NCBI GenBank assembly: GCA_964453075.1
Contig: CAYVNM010000001.1
Coordinates: 50,616 to 114,615 of the forward strand
DNA from: C7867-006 sp964453075
GTDB taxonomy: Bacteria; Patescibacteriota; Minisyncoccia; Phycocordibacterales; DATDWN01
Length of the DNA: 64,000 bases
Reading direction: 5' to 3'
Part shown: one piece after another, positions 9,186-17,260 of the stretch
Layout of the letters: every line of letters starts with the position of its first letter
How positions within the stretch are numbered: position 1 is the first letter of the stretch
Notes under the pieces: generated by a model
What the model was told of the DNA's origin: nothing
Databases searched by the model: none
Seen by the model: the letters and a program-made list of their open reading frames with translations, nothing else
Program-made: the position numbers and the translations under genes

Positions 9186-9215
9186 ATTGTATCACACTCA
9201 CATACCACTTGTCAA
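9186..9215 (-). promoter_or_regulatory. Sigma-70-type promoter of the SLT-like gene
   Basis: On the minus strand TTGACA (9210-9215) and TACAAT (9186-9191) are separated by 18 nt. The predicted transcript would start close to 9179, directly at a small hairpin (ACTCAG/CTGAGT, 9162-9178) followed by five T residues. Confidence 0.65.
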
Positions 9216-9336
9216 TGAAATAACACAGAAAAATGAGTATGAAAAGGGTTATTATATGGCTTTAATTAGCCGTATAATTTGGATTTTAAGTACACATTAA
9301 AATAAGGTAAAAATCAACTTGTTCTTGCCTTTCTGA

Positions 9337-9819
9337 CTATATAAACATCAAAATTATAAAAGGTAAGAGACTCCAGGCAAATACCCTCCCCAACCCCATA
9401 AATAGGGTATCTATTGATCCAGAAAAATCATGAAATACATCTAAATTTACGATCGAGTAAGAAAAAACCATAAACAAAACCAAAAGACTTATGGACAACC
9501 CTATCTTACCCAAAAAACCAGAAGATTCATTGTATGTAAAAGCATGTTTATTTATGACAACCGATGTTAATATAAATAGAACAAGAAAAATAGCCAACTT
9601 ATTTAAAACAATCAACGTATCTCCTTTTAAAAAAAGAATCTTATCAAAATAAGGTATCTGATTATATAAGAAAGTCGCAGGATAAAAAGCCAATATCAAG
9701 GAAACCATACGAGATTTACTGAAATAAACAGAACAGATAAAAACTAGGACAAAAACCACCAATAGATAAAGGAAGTCGCCAGAAAGTGAACTTGTTATTT
9801 TAGTTAATAGACCTGACAT
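9337..9819 (-). CDS. Hypothetical membrane protein (four to five spans)
   Basis: A 160-residue protein made almost wholly of hydrophobic helices: about residues 15-33, 38-55, 70-90, 103-125 and 138-158. I recognise no family or motif. It ends 49 nt after the dnaJ stop on the same strand, so it may be the last gene of the grpE-dnaK-dnaJ transcription unit or may be transcribed separately. Composition and AT-rich codon use match its neighbours. Confidence 0.6.
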   Translation of the reverse strand: MSGLLTKITSSLSGDFLYLLVVFVLVFICSVYFSKSRMVSLILAFYPATFLYNQIPYFDKILFLKGDTLIVLNKLAIFLVLFILTSVVINKHAFTYNESSGFLGKIGLSISLLVLFMVFSYSIVNLDVFHDFSGSIDTLFMGLGRVFAWSLLPFIILMFI

Positions 9820-9869
9820 ACCAAAAGTATATCAGGTCTATTAATATTTTGGAAACCTATTTGATTTTC

Positions 9870-10937
9870 TTATATACCTTCTTTTTTTAACATTTCCACT
9901 ATTTTCTTTGCCTCCTTGGATAATCTTTTTGGCATAAGAAGATGAAGTTTTACTAGAATATCCCCTCTGTAGTGTTTATCATATGGAACTCCTTTGTTTT
10001 TTATTCTCAACACTTCCCCATGAGTTACACCCTCTGGAATTTTTACTTTAATATCACCATCAAGAGTTCTTATTGTTTCTTCACCGCCCAAAAGAGCATC
10101 TGTTAGCTTCACATTCAAATCCATTAGAAGATTTTGACCTTCCTTTCTAAAAATTGTGTGTTTTTTGACATAAATTTTTATGTACAAGTCTCCCGTCTGA
10201 CCTCCAGAGACAGCCTCCCCTGCACCACTGAGTCTTATCATTTCGCCATGATCTATTCCGGCAGGTATTTTTACTTTTATTTCACTCTCCTTCTTTAATA
10301 TCCCATTACCTCGACACGCGTGACATTTGATTTTGGGAATTTTGCCTGTACCACGACAAGTCTCACATGTACTTGTGGTCTCAAATTGACCGAAGAAAGT
10401 TCTCTTGACCTCTCTTATTTGACCTTTTCCATTACAAGTATCACATTTTACCATTTCACTACCTTTTTCAGCGCCAGTTCCACTACAAACATCACATTTA
10501 GAAACTTTGTTAAGTAATACAGTACGTTCAACTCCAAAAACAGATTCTTCAAAAGACAACTCTATGTCTATGGATATATCCCGCCCCCTTTTGGCCTGAG
10601 CGCGACCGCCCCCAAAAGCATTACCAAAAAGATCTCCGAAATCAAACTCAAACCCTCCACCTTGACCTCCTTGGGTAAACTGAGAGAAATCAAACCCTCC
10701 AAAACCTCCTTGGGGCCCTCCAGATGCGTTGAAATTGCTCCCATACGCGTCGTATTGGGCTCTTTTGTTGTCATCCGACAATACAGAGTAGGCTTCGTTA
10801 ATTTCCTTGAATTTAGCGTCATCTCCAGTTTTTTTATCTGGATGATACTTGTGCGCCAAAGTCCTAAAAGCTTTCTTTATTTCGTCCTTGCTAGCCTTTT
10901 TGTCTACGCCTAATGTTTCGTAGTAATCTTTTGACAT
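9870..10937 (-). CDS. dnaJ: Chaperone protein DnaJ
   Basis: Type I Hsp40 co-chaperone that delivers clients to DnaK and stimulates its ATPase. The protein has 355 residues. The J domain occupies residues 1-70 with the HPD motif near 33; a Gly/Phe-rich linker extends to about 115. The zinc-finger domain (about 148-215) has four CxxCxGxG repeats (CDVCSGTG, CDTCNGKG, CETCRGTG, CHACRGNG), followed by two substrate-binding beta domains. It is downstream of dnaK in the same orientation, but a foreign-looking + strand gene lies between them. Confidence 0.97.
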   Translation of the reverse strand: MSKDYYETLGVDKKASKDEIKKAFRTLAHKYHPDKKTGDDAKFKEINEAYSVLSDDNKRAQYDAYGSNFNASGGPQGGFGGFDFSQFTQGGQGGGFEFDFGDLFGNAFGGGRAQAKRGRDISIDIELSFEESVFGVERTVLLNKVSKCDVCSGTGAEKGSEMVKCDTCNGKGQIREVKRTFFGQFETTSTCETCRGTGKIPKIKCHACRGNGILKKESEIKVKIPAGIDHGEMIRLSGAGEAVSGGQTGDLYIKIYVKKHTIFRKEGQNLLMDLNVKLTDALLGGEETIRTLDGDIKVKIPEGVTHGEVLRIKNKGVPYDKHYRGDILVKLHLLMPKRLSKEAKKIVEMLKKEGI

Positions 10938-10981
10938 GATTTTATAGCGATAATTATAAGGTTTTTTGCACTTTAGTACAC

Positions 10982-11009
10982 TTGACTATTTCAAATCTAA
11001 ATGTATTAT
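10982..11009 (+). promoter_or_regulatory. Promoter of GC-rich orphan gene A
   Basis: TTGACT (10982-10987) and TATTAT (11004-11009) are 16 nt apart. GGAGG at 11017-11021 is a strong ribosome-binding site 7 nt before ATG 11029. Native genes here usually lack such a site. Confidence 0.65.
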
Positions 11010-11028
11010 TTTAATTGGAGGAATCAAC

Positions 11029-11292
11029 ATGGACCCAGTTGGAGAGTGGATTGTTCAGATAGTGAAAGGGGGGCTTTCTCTGCCAAACTGCCCGGTCGCT
11101 ACTTATGGATCAACCAAGAGATACATCATCAGGAAGTATCTCAGAAGGAATGGTTTCCGTGAAGTCACCTATTGCTCAGATATCGAGCTCTGGGTAAAGC
11201 GACTTCAGGGTGGAACCGGGTCATTGCATGCATTCGTACGCCAAGTCACCCCAATCAAGTACATCCGGCGTTCCAAGAGAACTCGCCACTAA
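11029..11292 (+). CDS. GC-rich orphan gene A (87 aa, basic)
   Basis: An 87-residue protein of unknown function, rich in Arg and Lys toward the C-terminus. No family is recognised. It has its own promoter and a GGAGG ribosome-binding site. Codon third positions are mostly G or C, unlike the AT-rich dnaJ and dnaK around it. It lies between dnaK and dnaJ but on the opposite strand, so transcription of the chaperone operon would run antisense through it. The sequence after its stop runs into the assembly gap within 10 nt, so any terminator is lost. It belongs with the six similar genes described elsewhere in the window. Confidence 0.6.
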   Translation: MDPVGEWIVQIVKGGLSLPNCPVATYGSTKRYIIRKYLRRNGFREVTYCSDIELWVKRLQGGTGSLHAFVRQVTPIKYIRRSKRTRH

Positions 11293-11301
11293 CCTGCCCG
11301 C

Positions 11302-11401
11302 NNNNNNNNNNNNNNNNNNNNNNNNNNNNNNNNNNNNNNNNNNNNNNNNNNNNNNNNNNNNNNNNNNNNNNNNNNNNNNNNNNNNNNNNNNNNNNNNNNN
11401 N
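11302..11401. other. Assembly gap of 100 N
   Basis: One hundred N bases separate the end of orphan gene A from the last readable codons of dnaK. Its true length is unknown. The missing DNA must contain the DnaK C-terminus and stop codon, and probably the terminator hairpin of gene A. A strong GC-rich hairpin could explain the gap. Confidence 0.99.
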
Positions 11402-13224
11402 GTCTTGTTTGCATCCTGAGCTGCTTTGTTTATTATCTCCCCTACCTTAGAAAGCTCCGTAGAAAGTTCGGTTGTAGTTTTTTTGATTAGATCCATATCG
11501 TCACCATCTTTTGCTTTCTTCAAATCAGCAATCTTTGTTTCAATTGAAGTCTTCAGATCAGCAGGAACTTTGTCTCCAGCATCTGTAAGTGATTTTTCTG
11601 CAGTGTAGATAAGTTGCTCACCAATATTTTTCGCTTCAACTAAATCTTTTTTCTTCAAATCCTCTTGTGCGTGCATTTCTGCATCTTTTTGCATTTTCTC
11701 AATTTCCTCTTTTGATAGACTTGAGCGAGCTTCGATTCTAATAGACTGCTCTTTACTTGTAGCTTTGTCCTTAGCTTTAACCGACAAAATTCCATTTGCA
11801 TCCACATCAAACATAACCTCTATTTGAGGCATGCCTCGTGGTGCTGGCGGAATCCCATCCAGGATAAATCTGCCTAGGGATTTGTTATCAGACGCCATTG
11901 CTCTTTCTCCCTGAACAATGTGAATCTCTACAGAAGTTTGGTTATCTGCTGCTGTTGAGAATACTTGAGAACGAGAAGCTGGGATAGTTGTGTTTCTTTC
12001 CACAAGTTTTGTAGCAACACCTCCCATTGTTTCTATGCCAAGTGATAGAGGTATAACATCTAGTAATAGGACATCTTTTACATCTCCAGACATAACACCA
12101 CCTTGGATAGCTGCTCCTAGAGCCACAACTTCATCAGGATTAATTGATTTGTTTGGCTCTTTGCCAAAGAACTCCTTAACCTTATCTGACATTTTTGGCA
12201 TACGAGTTTGACCTCCCACAAGTATGACTTCGTGAATATCTGCGTTTGAGAATCCGGAAGCTTCCATAGCTCGCTTAGTAATTGCCATTGCTCGATCAAT
12301 AAACTCTGCTGTTAGCTCTTCAAGTTTTGCTCTACTTAATTTTATGAGTAGATGTCTTGGGCCAGAAGCATCAGAAGTTATGAAAGGAATATTTACTTCA
12401 GATTCCATGGCTGTTGAAAGCTCTATTTTGGCTTTTTCTGCAGCTTCATCTAATCTCTGAAGAGCAAGAGTATCCCCTCTCAAATCAATACCTGACTCCT
12501 TTTTGAATTCATCAGCTAGGAAATTTATTATTTTTTGATCAATATCCTTACCTCCCATGTGTGAGTCCCCATCCGTTGATTTTACCTCCACCACCGCATC
12601 TCCTACCTCGAGGACAGACACATCAAACGTACCTCCTCCAAAGTCGAAGACTACAATTTTTTCCTCTTTCTTACCCTTATCAAATCCATAAGCAAGAGCT
12701 GCTGCTGTGGGTTCATTTATTATTCTCAAGACCTCAAGACCAGCAATAGCTCCTGCGTCTTTTGTAGCTTGTCTCTGCGCATCGTTAAAGTACGCAGGAA
12801 CCGTGATGATTGCCTGGGTTACTTTCTCCCCTATCTTAGCTTCTACATCAGCTTTTATTTTAGACAGAATCATGGCAGAAATTTCTTCCGGAGTATATTC
12901 TTTGTCTGACATTTTTACTTTCACTCCACCAGTTGAAGATTTTAAAACTTCAAAAGGTACCACAGCTTTGTCTTTCTGTACTCCCTCGTCATCAAATGTG
13001 TGACCTATAAATCTCTTAATTCCAAAAATTGTATTTTTTGGATTTGTTACTGCTTGTCTTTTGGCCAAAAGTCCAACCAATCTTTCTCCTGTTTTTGAAA
13101 CAGCGATAATAGACGGTGTAGTTCTAGCACCTTCTGCATTTTCCAATATTTTAGGATTCCCAGCTTCCATTATGGCGACTGCTGAGTTTGTTGTTCCCAA
13201 ATCTATTCCTATTATTTTACTCAT
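11402..13224 (-). CDS. dnaK: Chaperone protein DnaK (3' end lost in gap)
   Basis: Hsp70 ATPase that folds proteins with DnaJ and GrpE. About 607 residues are readable. The nucleotide-binding domain begins with the phosphate-binding DLGTTNSAV motif and contains the FGGGTFDVS and VGGQTRMP signatures; the substrate-binding domain and helical lid follow. The sequence stops at the gap after AAQDANK, so the usual acidic C-terminal tail of about 30 residues is not seen. An open frame continues past the gap into orphan gene A antisense, but that is an artefact. No CIRCE-type inverted repeat was seen upstream. Confidence 0.97.
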
Positions 13225-13292
13225 AGTTTAAGTTAGTTAATGATAATTGACAATTTTATAATTTAGTTTAGTTTAGTAAATGGAGGCCAAAC

Positions 13293-13556
13293 ATGAAACC
13301 TGTTGTTCTTAACCAGTTTACACTCGGACTTGAACCAGAAACACCAGAAGACAGAAAGATCCTGAGAGAGCTTCTCGATGAAGCAACACGTTCCGATGGC
13401 GAACTCCATCTCAGGGTGGGAGTTTCAAACCCATCTACAGACCACATCTCTGACCAATCTCAAGGTCACGGGCGCATGTTCAAGTTATTGCTAGTGCGCT
13501 CGAAACCAACCGACGTTTTTGAGTTAACGTCCACCGCCGAAACCGCCAAGGTCTAG
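13293..13556 (+). CDS. GC-rich orphan gene B (87 aa)
   Basis: An 87-residue acidic protein with no recognised family. The ATG is preceded by TGGAGG, a strong ribosome-binding site. GC-rich codon use contrasts with the flanking genes. A TTGACA at about 13250 may be its -35 box, though the -10 is unclear. It lies between dnaK and the next operon gene, in the opposite direction. Its stop codon sits in the loop of its own terminator, so gene and terminator form one compact cassette. Confidence 0.6.
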   Translation: MKPVVLNQFTLGLEPETPEDRKILRELLDEATRSDGELHLRVGVSNPSTDHISDQSQGHGRMFKLLLVRSKPTDVFELTSTAETAKV

Positions 13557-13564
13557 GCGGTTTC
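13539..13564 (+). terminator. Terminator hairpin of orphan gene B
   Basis: GAAACCGCC (13539-13547) pairs perfectly with GGCGGTTTC (13556-13564). The TAG stop lies in the loop region. The tail is T-rich but without a long T run. Confidence 0.7.
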
Positions 13565-13571
13565 TCATATA

Positions 13572-13874
13572 TTAAATTGTTGGTGCCCGAGGTTTAGAAC
13601 CTGAGAAATAAAGTGTATTTAAATTAAAGTAAGGAGATATTGTCTCTCCTACATATTCAATAAAATTTTGTGTATTTCTTTCTACCAATCCAGCCAAAAC
13701 AGGAGTACTTTTATTTTCTATAACGTCTTCTTTTATATATTCTGCACTAACCAATCGAGCTTTTATGTGTCCAGAACATTCGTATACACAAAATGTAGCA
13801 CGAACAAGCTGTCCGTTCTTATCTCGGATGATTCTTTCTACATAATTTCCAATTGGATAGCCTATTTGTCTCAT
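13572..13874 (-). CDS. Hypothetical protein in the grpE-dnaK operon
   Basis: A 100-residue protein of unknown function, AT-rich like its neighbours, starting 4 nt after the grpE stop. I chose ATG 13874; an in-frame TTG at 13886 would overlap grpE. It has one CxxxC-like region (CVYECSG) and no membrane segment. Tight coupling to grpE suggests co-expression with the Hsp70 system, but nothing in the sequence identifies a role. Confidence 0.65.
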   Translation of the reverse strand: MRQIGYPIGNYVERIIRDKNGQLVRATFCVYECSGHIKARLVSAEYIKEDVIENKSTPVLAGLVERNTQNFIEYVGETISPYFNLNTLYFSGSKPRAPTI

Positions 13875-13878
13875 ATTT

Positions 13879-14466
13879 TTATTCAAAATGACCTACACGA
13901 ACTTTAGGAGCACGCAACTCCTTTCCATGCAATTCATACCCAACCCGTACAACCTCCAATATTTTATCATCACTTTCCTTGTCGTCAACTTTTACTGTTT
14001 CTACAGCTTCATCTCTAGTATGGTTAAATTTCTCACCTAAAGGGTTTAAAACCTTAAGACCATTTTGGGTCATTATATTCATAAGTTGGGTGTGAATATA
14101 CTCTACCCCCATCCTCCAGTTTTTGTCAGCCTTCTCCCAAGCTTCTTTATTTTTAAAAGCTGATTCAAACGAATCTAATACTGCCAAAAGTTCAGAGATA
14201 ATATCTGACTTTGAAAATTTTAGAAACTCAAGTTTTTGTTCTTCGTCTCTTTTTCTAGCGTTGATAAAGTCAGCCTTGTCTCTCTGCCAACCGTCCAAAA
14301 GCTCTGCATTTTTCTTCTCAAGTTCCTTAATCCTAGCTCTAAGTTTGTCGGTTTTTACCTTATAGTCTGCACCTGTAACCTCTGTATTGTCCTCAAACAC
14401 AAACTCATCTCCTGGATCAGTGTCAATTTCTGGCTCTGTATCTATTATTTTATCTTCATCTGTCAT
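13879..14466 (-). CDS. grpE: Nucleotide exchange factor GrpE
   Basis: Releases ADP from DnaK. The protein has 195 residues with the normal layout: an acidic disordered N-terminus (about 1-35), a long dimerising coiled coil (about 36-90) and a C-terminal beta domain that ends in the family pattern, here VGYELHGKELRAPKVRVG (about 175-192). It is the first gene of grpE-hypothetical-dnaK-dnaJ. A TAAAAT box lies 9 nt before the ATG, so the leader is very short. Confidence 0.95.
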   Translation of the reverse strand: MTDEDKIIDTEPEIDTDPGDEFVFEDNTEVTGADYKVKTDKLRARIKELEKKNAELLDGWQRDKADFINARKRDEEQKLEFLKFSKSDIISELLAVLDSFESAFKNKEAWEKADKNWRMGVEYIHTQLMNIMTQNGLKVLNPLGEKFNHTRDEAVETVKVDDKESDDKILEVVRVGYELHGKELRAPKVRVGHFE

Positions 14467-14509
14467 TGCTAGGACATTTTAACACAAAAAACAACATGGT
14501 CAAAATTAG

Positions 14510-14538
14510 TTGACTATAATTATCTTATGTGATATAAT
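14510..14538 (+). promoter_or_regulatory. Near-consensus promoter of orphan gene C
   Basis: TTGACT (14510-14515) and TATAAT (14533-14538) are 17 nt apart. The leader contains an ATCTGC/GCAGAT hairpin and AGGAGA 6-7 nt before ATG 14594. It faces away from grpE. Confidence 0.8.
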
Positions 14539-14593
14539 GCAACGTAGATTACTCTATCTGCATACCGCAGATTAGAGTTCCCAGGAGAGCTTC

Positions 14594-14842
14594 ATGACAT
14601 TCCAAGAACTACTCATAATCCCCGAGGCCCTGTACATTCTGGCAGTCTTGCTCTTCGCATTACTCCAGCCATTGAGGAGTGATACCAGCAAGCTGAGCTA
14701 CTCCGTGAGCTTCCTATTGCACGGGGTAACCATGATCTTCGTGTGGCCATTTGTCGGCCTGATGTTCATGTATCTCGGCCCGGTCCTCGAATTCGTCGGT
14801 AAGGTCATGACCTCGCCGATCAAGACACTGTTCCAGCAATAA
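14594..14842 (+). CDS. GC-rich orphan gene C (82 aa, membrane)
   Basis: An 82-residue protein with two hydrophobic segments (about residues 8-25 and 42-68), probably a small membrane protein. No family is recognised. It has a near-consensus promoter, a Shine-Dalgarno sequence and a terminator that begins at the stop codon. Its codons end mostly in G or C, unlike grpE and rpsI on either side. Structured RNA copy 1 lies just downstream on the same strand. Confidence 0.65.
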   Translation: MTFQELLIIPEALYILAVLLFALLQPLRSDTSKLSYSVSFLLHGVTMIFVWPFVGLMFMYLGPVLEFVGKVMTSPIKTLFQQ

Positions 14843-14886
14843 CCGCCATCGTGGCAACGGAATTCCGTCAAACGATCGGCGGTTTT
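14841..14886 (+). terminator. Terminator of orphan gene C
   Basis: AACCGCC...GGCGGTT forms the outer stem, ATCGT/ACGAT the middle and ACGGAATTCCGT an inner palindrome; TTTTCC follows. The stem overlaps the TAA stop. Confidence 0.8.
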
Positions 14887-14923
14887 CCTATATCAAAAAT
14901 CAATATTTAAATATAGCACTAAA

Positions 14924-15101
14924 CACAATCTCGTTGAGCCAAAATTTTTTCGGAGCATCCGCAGGCCTTGGGCATGGTTCCGTCAATGACCGTGAGGTAA
15001 TCCGAAGGGCTCTTGACGGATAGAGGGTGAGGACAAGAACAAACCCAAGCGCTGGCTTGGGTTTGTGTCTCTGAAAAGATTTTGACGAGAAAGAGATTGT
15101 G
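14924..15101 (+). ncRNA. Structured repeat RNA, copy 1
   Basis: The ends CACAATCTC and GAGATTGTG pair perfectly. Inside, an 18-bp stem (from 14938, closed by CTCTG...TTTTGAC at about 15068-15085) has one mismatch. A further stem CCGTCAA/TTGACGG and an 11-bp hairpin capped by CGCTGG (15050-15055) follow. Two more copies in this window keep the same fold with different bases. G-U pairs favour the + strand. It starts 38 nt after the terminator of orphan gene C and ends 3 nt before the rpsI stop, which lies on the other strand. The family is not recognised; a DNA-level mobile element is the main alternative. Confidence 0.6.
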
Positions 15102-15104
15102 CGA

Positions 15105-15503
15105 TTAACGCTTACTCCACTGTGGTGCTTTGCGGGCCTTCTTCAATCCGAATTTTCTTCTTTCTTTACTTCTTGGATCTCGTTTTAGGTAACCGGCCTT
15201 CTTTAATTCTTTTCTTAGCTCCAAATCATTAGAAACTAGAGACCTTGCTATACCATGTCTCATAGCCTCTGCTTGAGAATGAATACCACCTCCTAGAATC
15301 TTTGCTGTAACCTTGAATTTATCTTTTATTTCAGACAAAGGTTGTTTTACGATTGTCTGTAACTCTTTTGTTTTAAAATACGCATCCAAATCTTTCTCAT
15401 TTACAACAAAAGAATTTTTAGCTGCAGGTGTAATACGAACACGAGCTACAGACGTCTTTCTTCTTCCCACTGATTCTATATATCTTGTTGATTTGTCTTC
15501 CAT
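15105..15503 (-). CDS. rpsI: Ribosomal protein S9 (uS9)
   Basis: Small-subunit protein of 132 residues whose C-terminal tail reaches the P-site tRNA. The conserved start (SVGRRKTSVARV) is near residue 12, the GGGIHSQAEAMRHGIAR core near 72, and the protein ends in the conserved Lys-Arg pair. It is the last gene of the ribosomal run and follows rplM by 4 nt. Its stop lies 3 nt from structured RNA copy 1. Confidence 0.97.
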   Translation of the reverse strand: MEDKSTRYIESVGRRKTSVARVRITPAAKNSFVVNEKDLDAYFKTKELQTIVKQPLSEIKDKFKVTAKILGGGIHSQAEAMRHGIARSLVSNDLELRKELKKAGYLKRDPRSKERRKFGLKKARKAPQWSKR

Positions 15504-15507
15504 TGTT

Positions 15508-15852
15508 TTATTCTGTAACTATTAAATTTTTCATCATCTTTGCTCGTAATTTGTTCTTTGGGAGCATACCTCCTACCGCCTCTTTAAACAATTCTCCATA
15601 TCCTTTCTTTGCTATAACTTGTTCCATTGTTGGCTGTTTTAACCCTCCTGGATATCCTGAGTATCTACTGTATGTTTTTTGTCCAAGTTTTTTATCATCT
15701 ATAACAACTTTTGAGGTATTTTTTATTTCAACAGTTACTTCTGGTACTACATTACGAACAAAATTAGGTAAGTTTTTACCCATTAGATATTCAGCTGCTA
15801 CTGTAGCTATTCTTCCAATTTTTTTATTTTCTGCATCTAGTACGTATTTCAT
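15508..15852 (-). CDS. rplM: Ribosomal protein L13 (uL13)
   Basis: Early-assembling large-subunit protein. At 114 residues it is shorter than the usual 140 or so, lacking part of the ends seen in other bacteria. It shows the family features: the N-terminal DAENKKIGRIAT stretch, a KTYSRYSGYPGGLKQ region near residue 58 and GMLPKNKLRAKMMKNL near the end. rplM-rpsI is the usual pair. No Shine-Dalgarno sequence is visible. Confidence 0.95.
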   Translation of the reverse strand: MKYVLDAENKKIGRIATVAAEYLMGKNLPNFVRNVVPEVTVEIKNTSKVVIDDKKLGQKTYSRYSGYPGGLKQPTMEQVIAKKGYGELFKEAVGGMLPKNKLRAKMMKNLIVTE

Positions 15853-15862
15853 GGTAATAAAA

Positions 15863-16210
15863 TTATATAAATTCGATAACAGACATTAAACTTCCATCTG
15901 ATATACGTCTTGGTAATTTTGTAATTCTAGTATAACCACCCATTCGAGACTTGTATTTTGGAGACAAATCTTTGATTATTTTATCGGCACCCATATCCCC
16001 TATTCTGGCAACCAAATCTCTGTGAGCAGCTACGGTACCAAGCTTGCCTTTTGTTACTAGTTTTTCTGCATAAGGACGAAGCTCTCTAGCTTTAGCATCT
16101 GTTGTTTTTATCTTTCCTTTTACAACCAAAGACAAAGCCAGAGATTTCATCATTTCATCTCTAACTTTTTTCACTCTCCCGAATTTTCTTGTTTTTTTAT
16201 GATGATTCAT
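15863..16210 (-). CDS. rplQ: Ribosomal protein L17 (bL17)
   Basis: Large-subunit protein of 115 residues, in the usual size range. It starts with the basic HHKKTRKFGRVKKVRDEM region and shows the KGKIKTTDAKARELRPYAEKL core near residues 32-52 and the GGYTRITKLPRR motif near 90. It sits after rpoA by 20 nt, as in most bacteria. Confidence 0.96.
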   Translation of the reverse strand: MNHHKKTRKFGRVKKVRDEMMKSLALSLVVKGKIKTTDAKARELRPYAEKLVTKGKLGTVAAHRDLVARIGDMGADKIIKDLSPKYKSRMGGYTRITKLPRRISDGSLMSVIEFI

Positions 16211-16229
16211 GGTTGTAATTCTATAATAT

Positions 16230-17186
16230 CTACTTTAATGTAATTCCAAATGTTTCTAGAACCTCTTTTATTTCTGTGACTGCTTTCTGTCCGAGACCTT
16301 CAATTTCTAATATATCTTTCTCTTTCTTTCTTGCCAAACCACCTACTGTTCTTATGTTTGCGTTAGACAAAGCATTCAATGTTCTAGCAGATAAATTAAG
16401 TGTTTCTATGCGTGTTTTCAAAGCATCATCGTCAACATCTACTTTTTGAGAACTGTCTGATTTTGTTCCATTTTCAGGAACAATTATCTCTTCTTCTTTG
16501 AAACCTATAATAGCTTTCAACTGATTTATCATTGTCTCTATTGATCTTTCTAGGGCTTCCTTAGGAGTTATTGTTCCGTTTGTCTCAATAAATATTTTTA
16601 GACGATTGAAGTCTGTTCTGTCCCCAACACGCATATTTTCAACTTCATAACTAACTCGTCTTATAGGTGTGAAAATAGCATCCAAAGTTATTTGGCCTAT
16701 ATCCACTCTGTTCTTTTGTAAAATTTCTTTTGGAACAAATCCCAAGCCTTTCTCAACTGTTATTTCCATATCCAACTCTGAATTTTTGTCTGTAAGAGTC
16801 GCTATCATCTGCTCTGGATTCAATATCTCCACACCACCAGTAACTTTTATATCACCAGCGGTTACTTCTTTGACGCCCTTTACTTTCAAAGTCAAAGTTT
16901 GAGCCTCGTTACTAACAACATTAAAATGTATCTTTTTTAAATTTAGGAGAATAGTTATAACATCTTCCTTTACATTAGGAATCACAGAAAACTCATGTGC
17001 AACACCTGCTATTTTTACAGCTGTTACTGCTGAGCCTGGAAGAGACGACAAAATTATACGTCTAAGTGAGTTACCTAGAGTATGTCCATAACCGGGATAC
17101 AATCCATCGATTTCATAAGAACCGCTGAACTCTACCTCAGATACAATTTTTGGTTTTGATGGCAATACAATTGTATGATCAGACAT
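16230..17186 (-). CDS. rpoA: RNA polymerase alpha subunit
   Basis: Alpha subunit of 318 residues. The N-terminal assembly domain (about 1-230) has GYGHTLGNSLRRIILSSLPG near residue 33. A linker of about 30 residues leads to the C-terminal domain (about 255-318), which contains LSARTLNALSNANIRTVGGL and is complete, so promoter UP elements and activators could be recognised. It has its own promoter in the gap after rpsD. Confidence 0.97.
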   Translation of the reverse strand: MSDHTIVLPSKPKIVSEVEFSGSYEIDGLYPGYGHTLGNSLRRIILSSLPGSAVTAVKIAGVAHEFSVIPNVKEDVITILLNLKKIHFNVVSNEAQTLTLKVKGVKEVTAGDIKVTGGVEILNPEQMIATLTDKNSELDMEITVEKGLGFVPKEILQKNRVDIGQITLDAIFTPIRRVSYEVENMRVGDRTDFNRLKIFIETNGTITPKEALERSIETMINQLKAIIGFKEEEIIVPENGTKSDSSQKVDVDDDALKTRIETLNLSARTLNALSNANIRTVGGLARKKEKDILEIEGLGQKAVTEIKEVLETFGITLK

Positions 17187-17215
17187 AATGTGTTTGTGAA
17201 AAAATTAACTAATAA

Positions 17216-17243
17216 ATTATACACTAATTATAATATAATGCAA
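17216..17243 (-). promoter_or_regulatory. Promoter upstream of rpoA
   Basis: On the minus strand TTGCAT (17238-17243) and TATAAT (17216-17221) are 16 nt apart. It would give rpoA-rplQ-rplM-rpsI a transcript separate from the upstream ribosomal genes. Confidence 0.55.
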
Positions 17244-17260
17244 GACTAAAATTACGGACA

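Noticed and set aside
11221..11401. Open frame of dnaK continuing through the N gap to 11221
   Set aside because: N bases cannot support a frame and the residues beyond the gap are the antisense of orphan gene A, not a DnaK tail.
13225..14593. CIRCE element controlling grpE or dnaK
   Set aside because: I found no TTAGCACTC-N9-GAGTGCTAA-like repeat upstream of grpE or dnaK.
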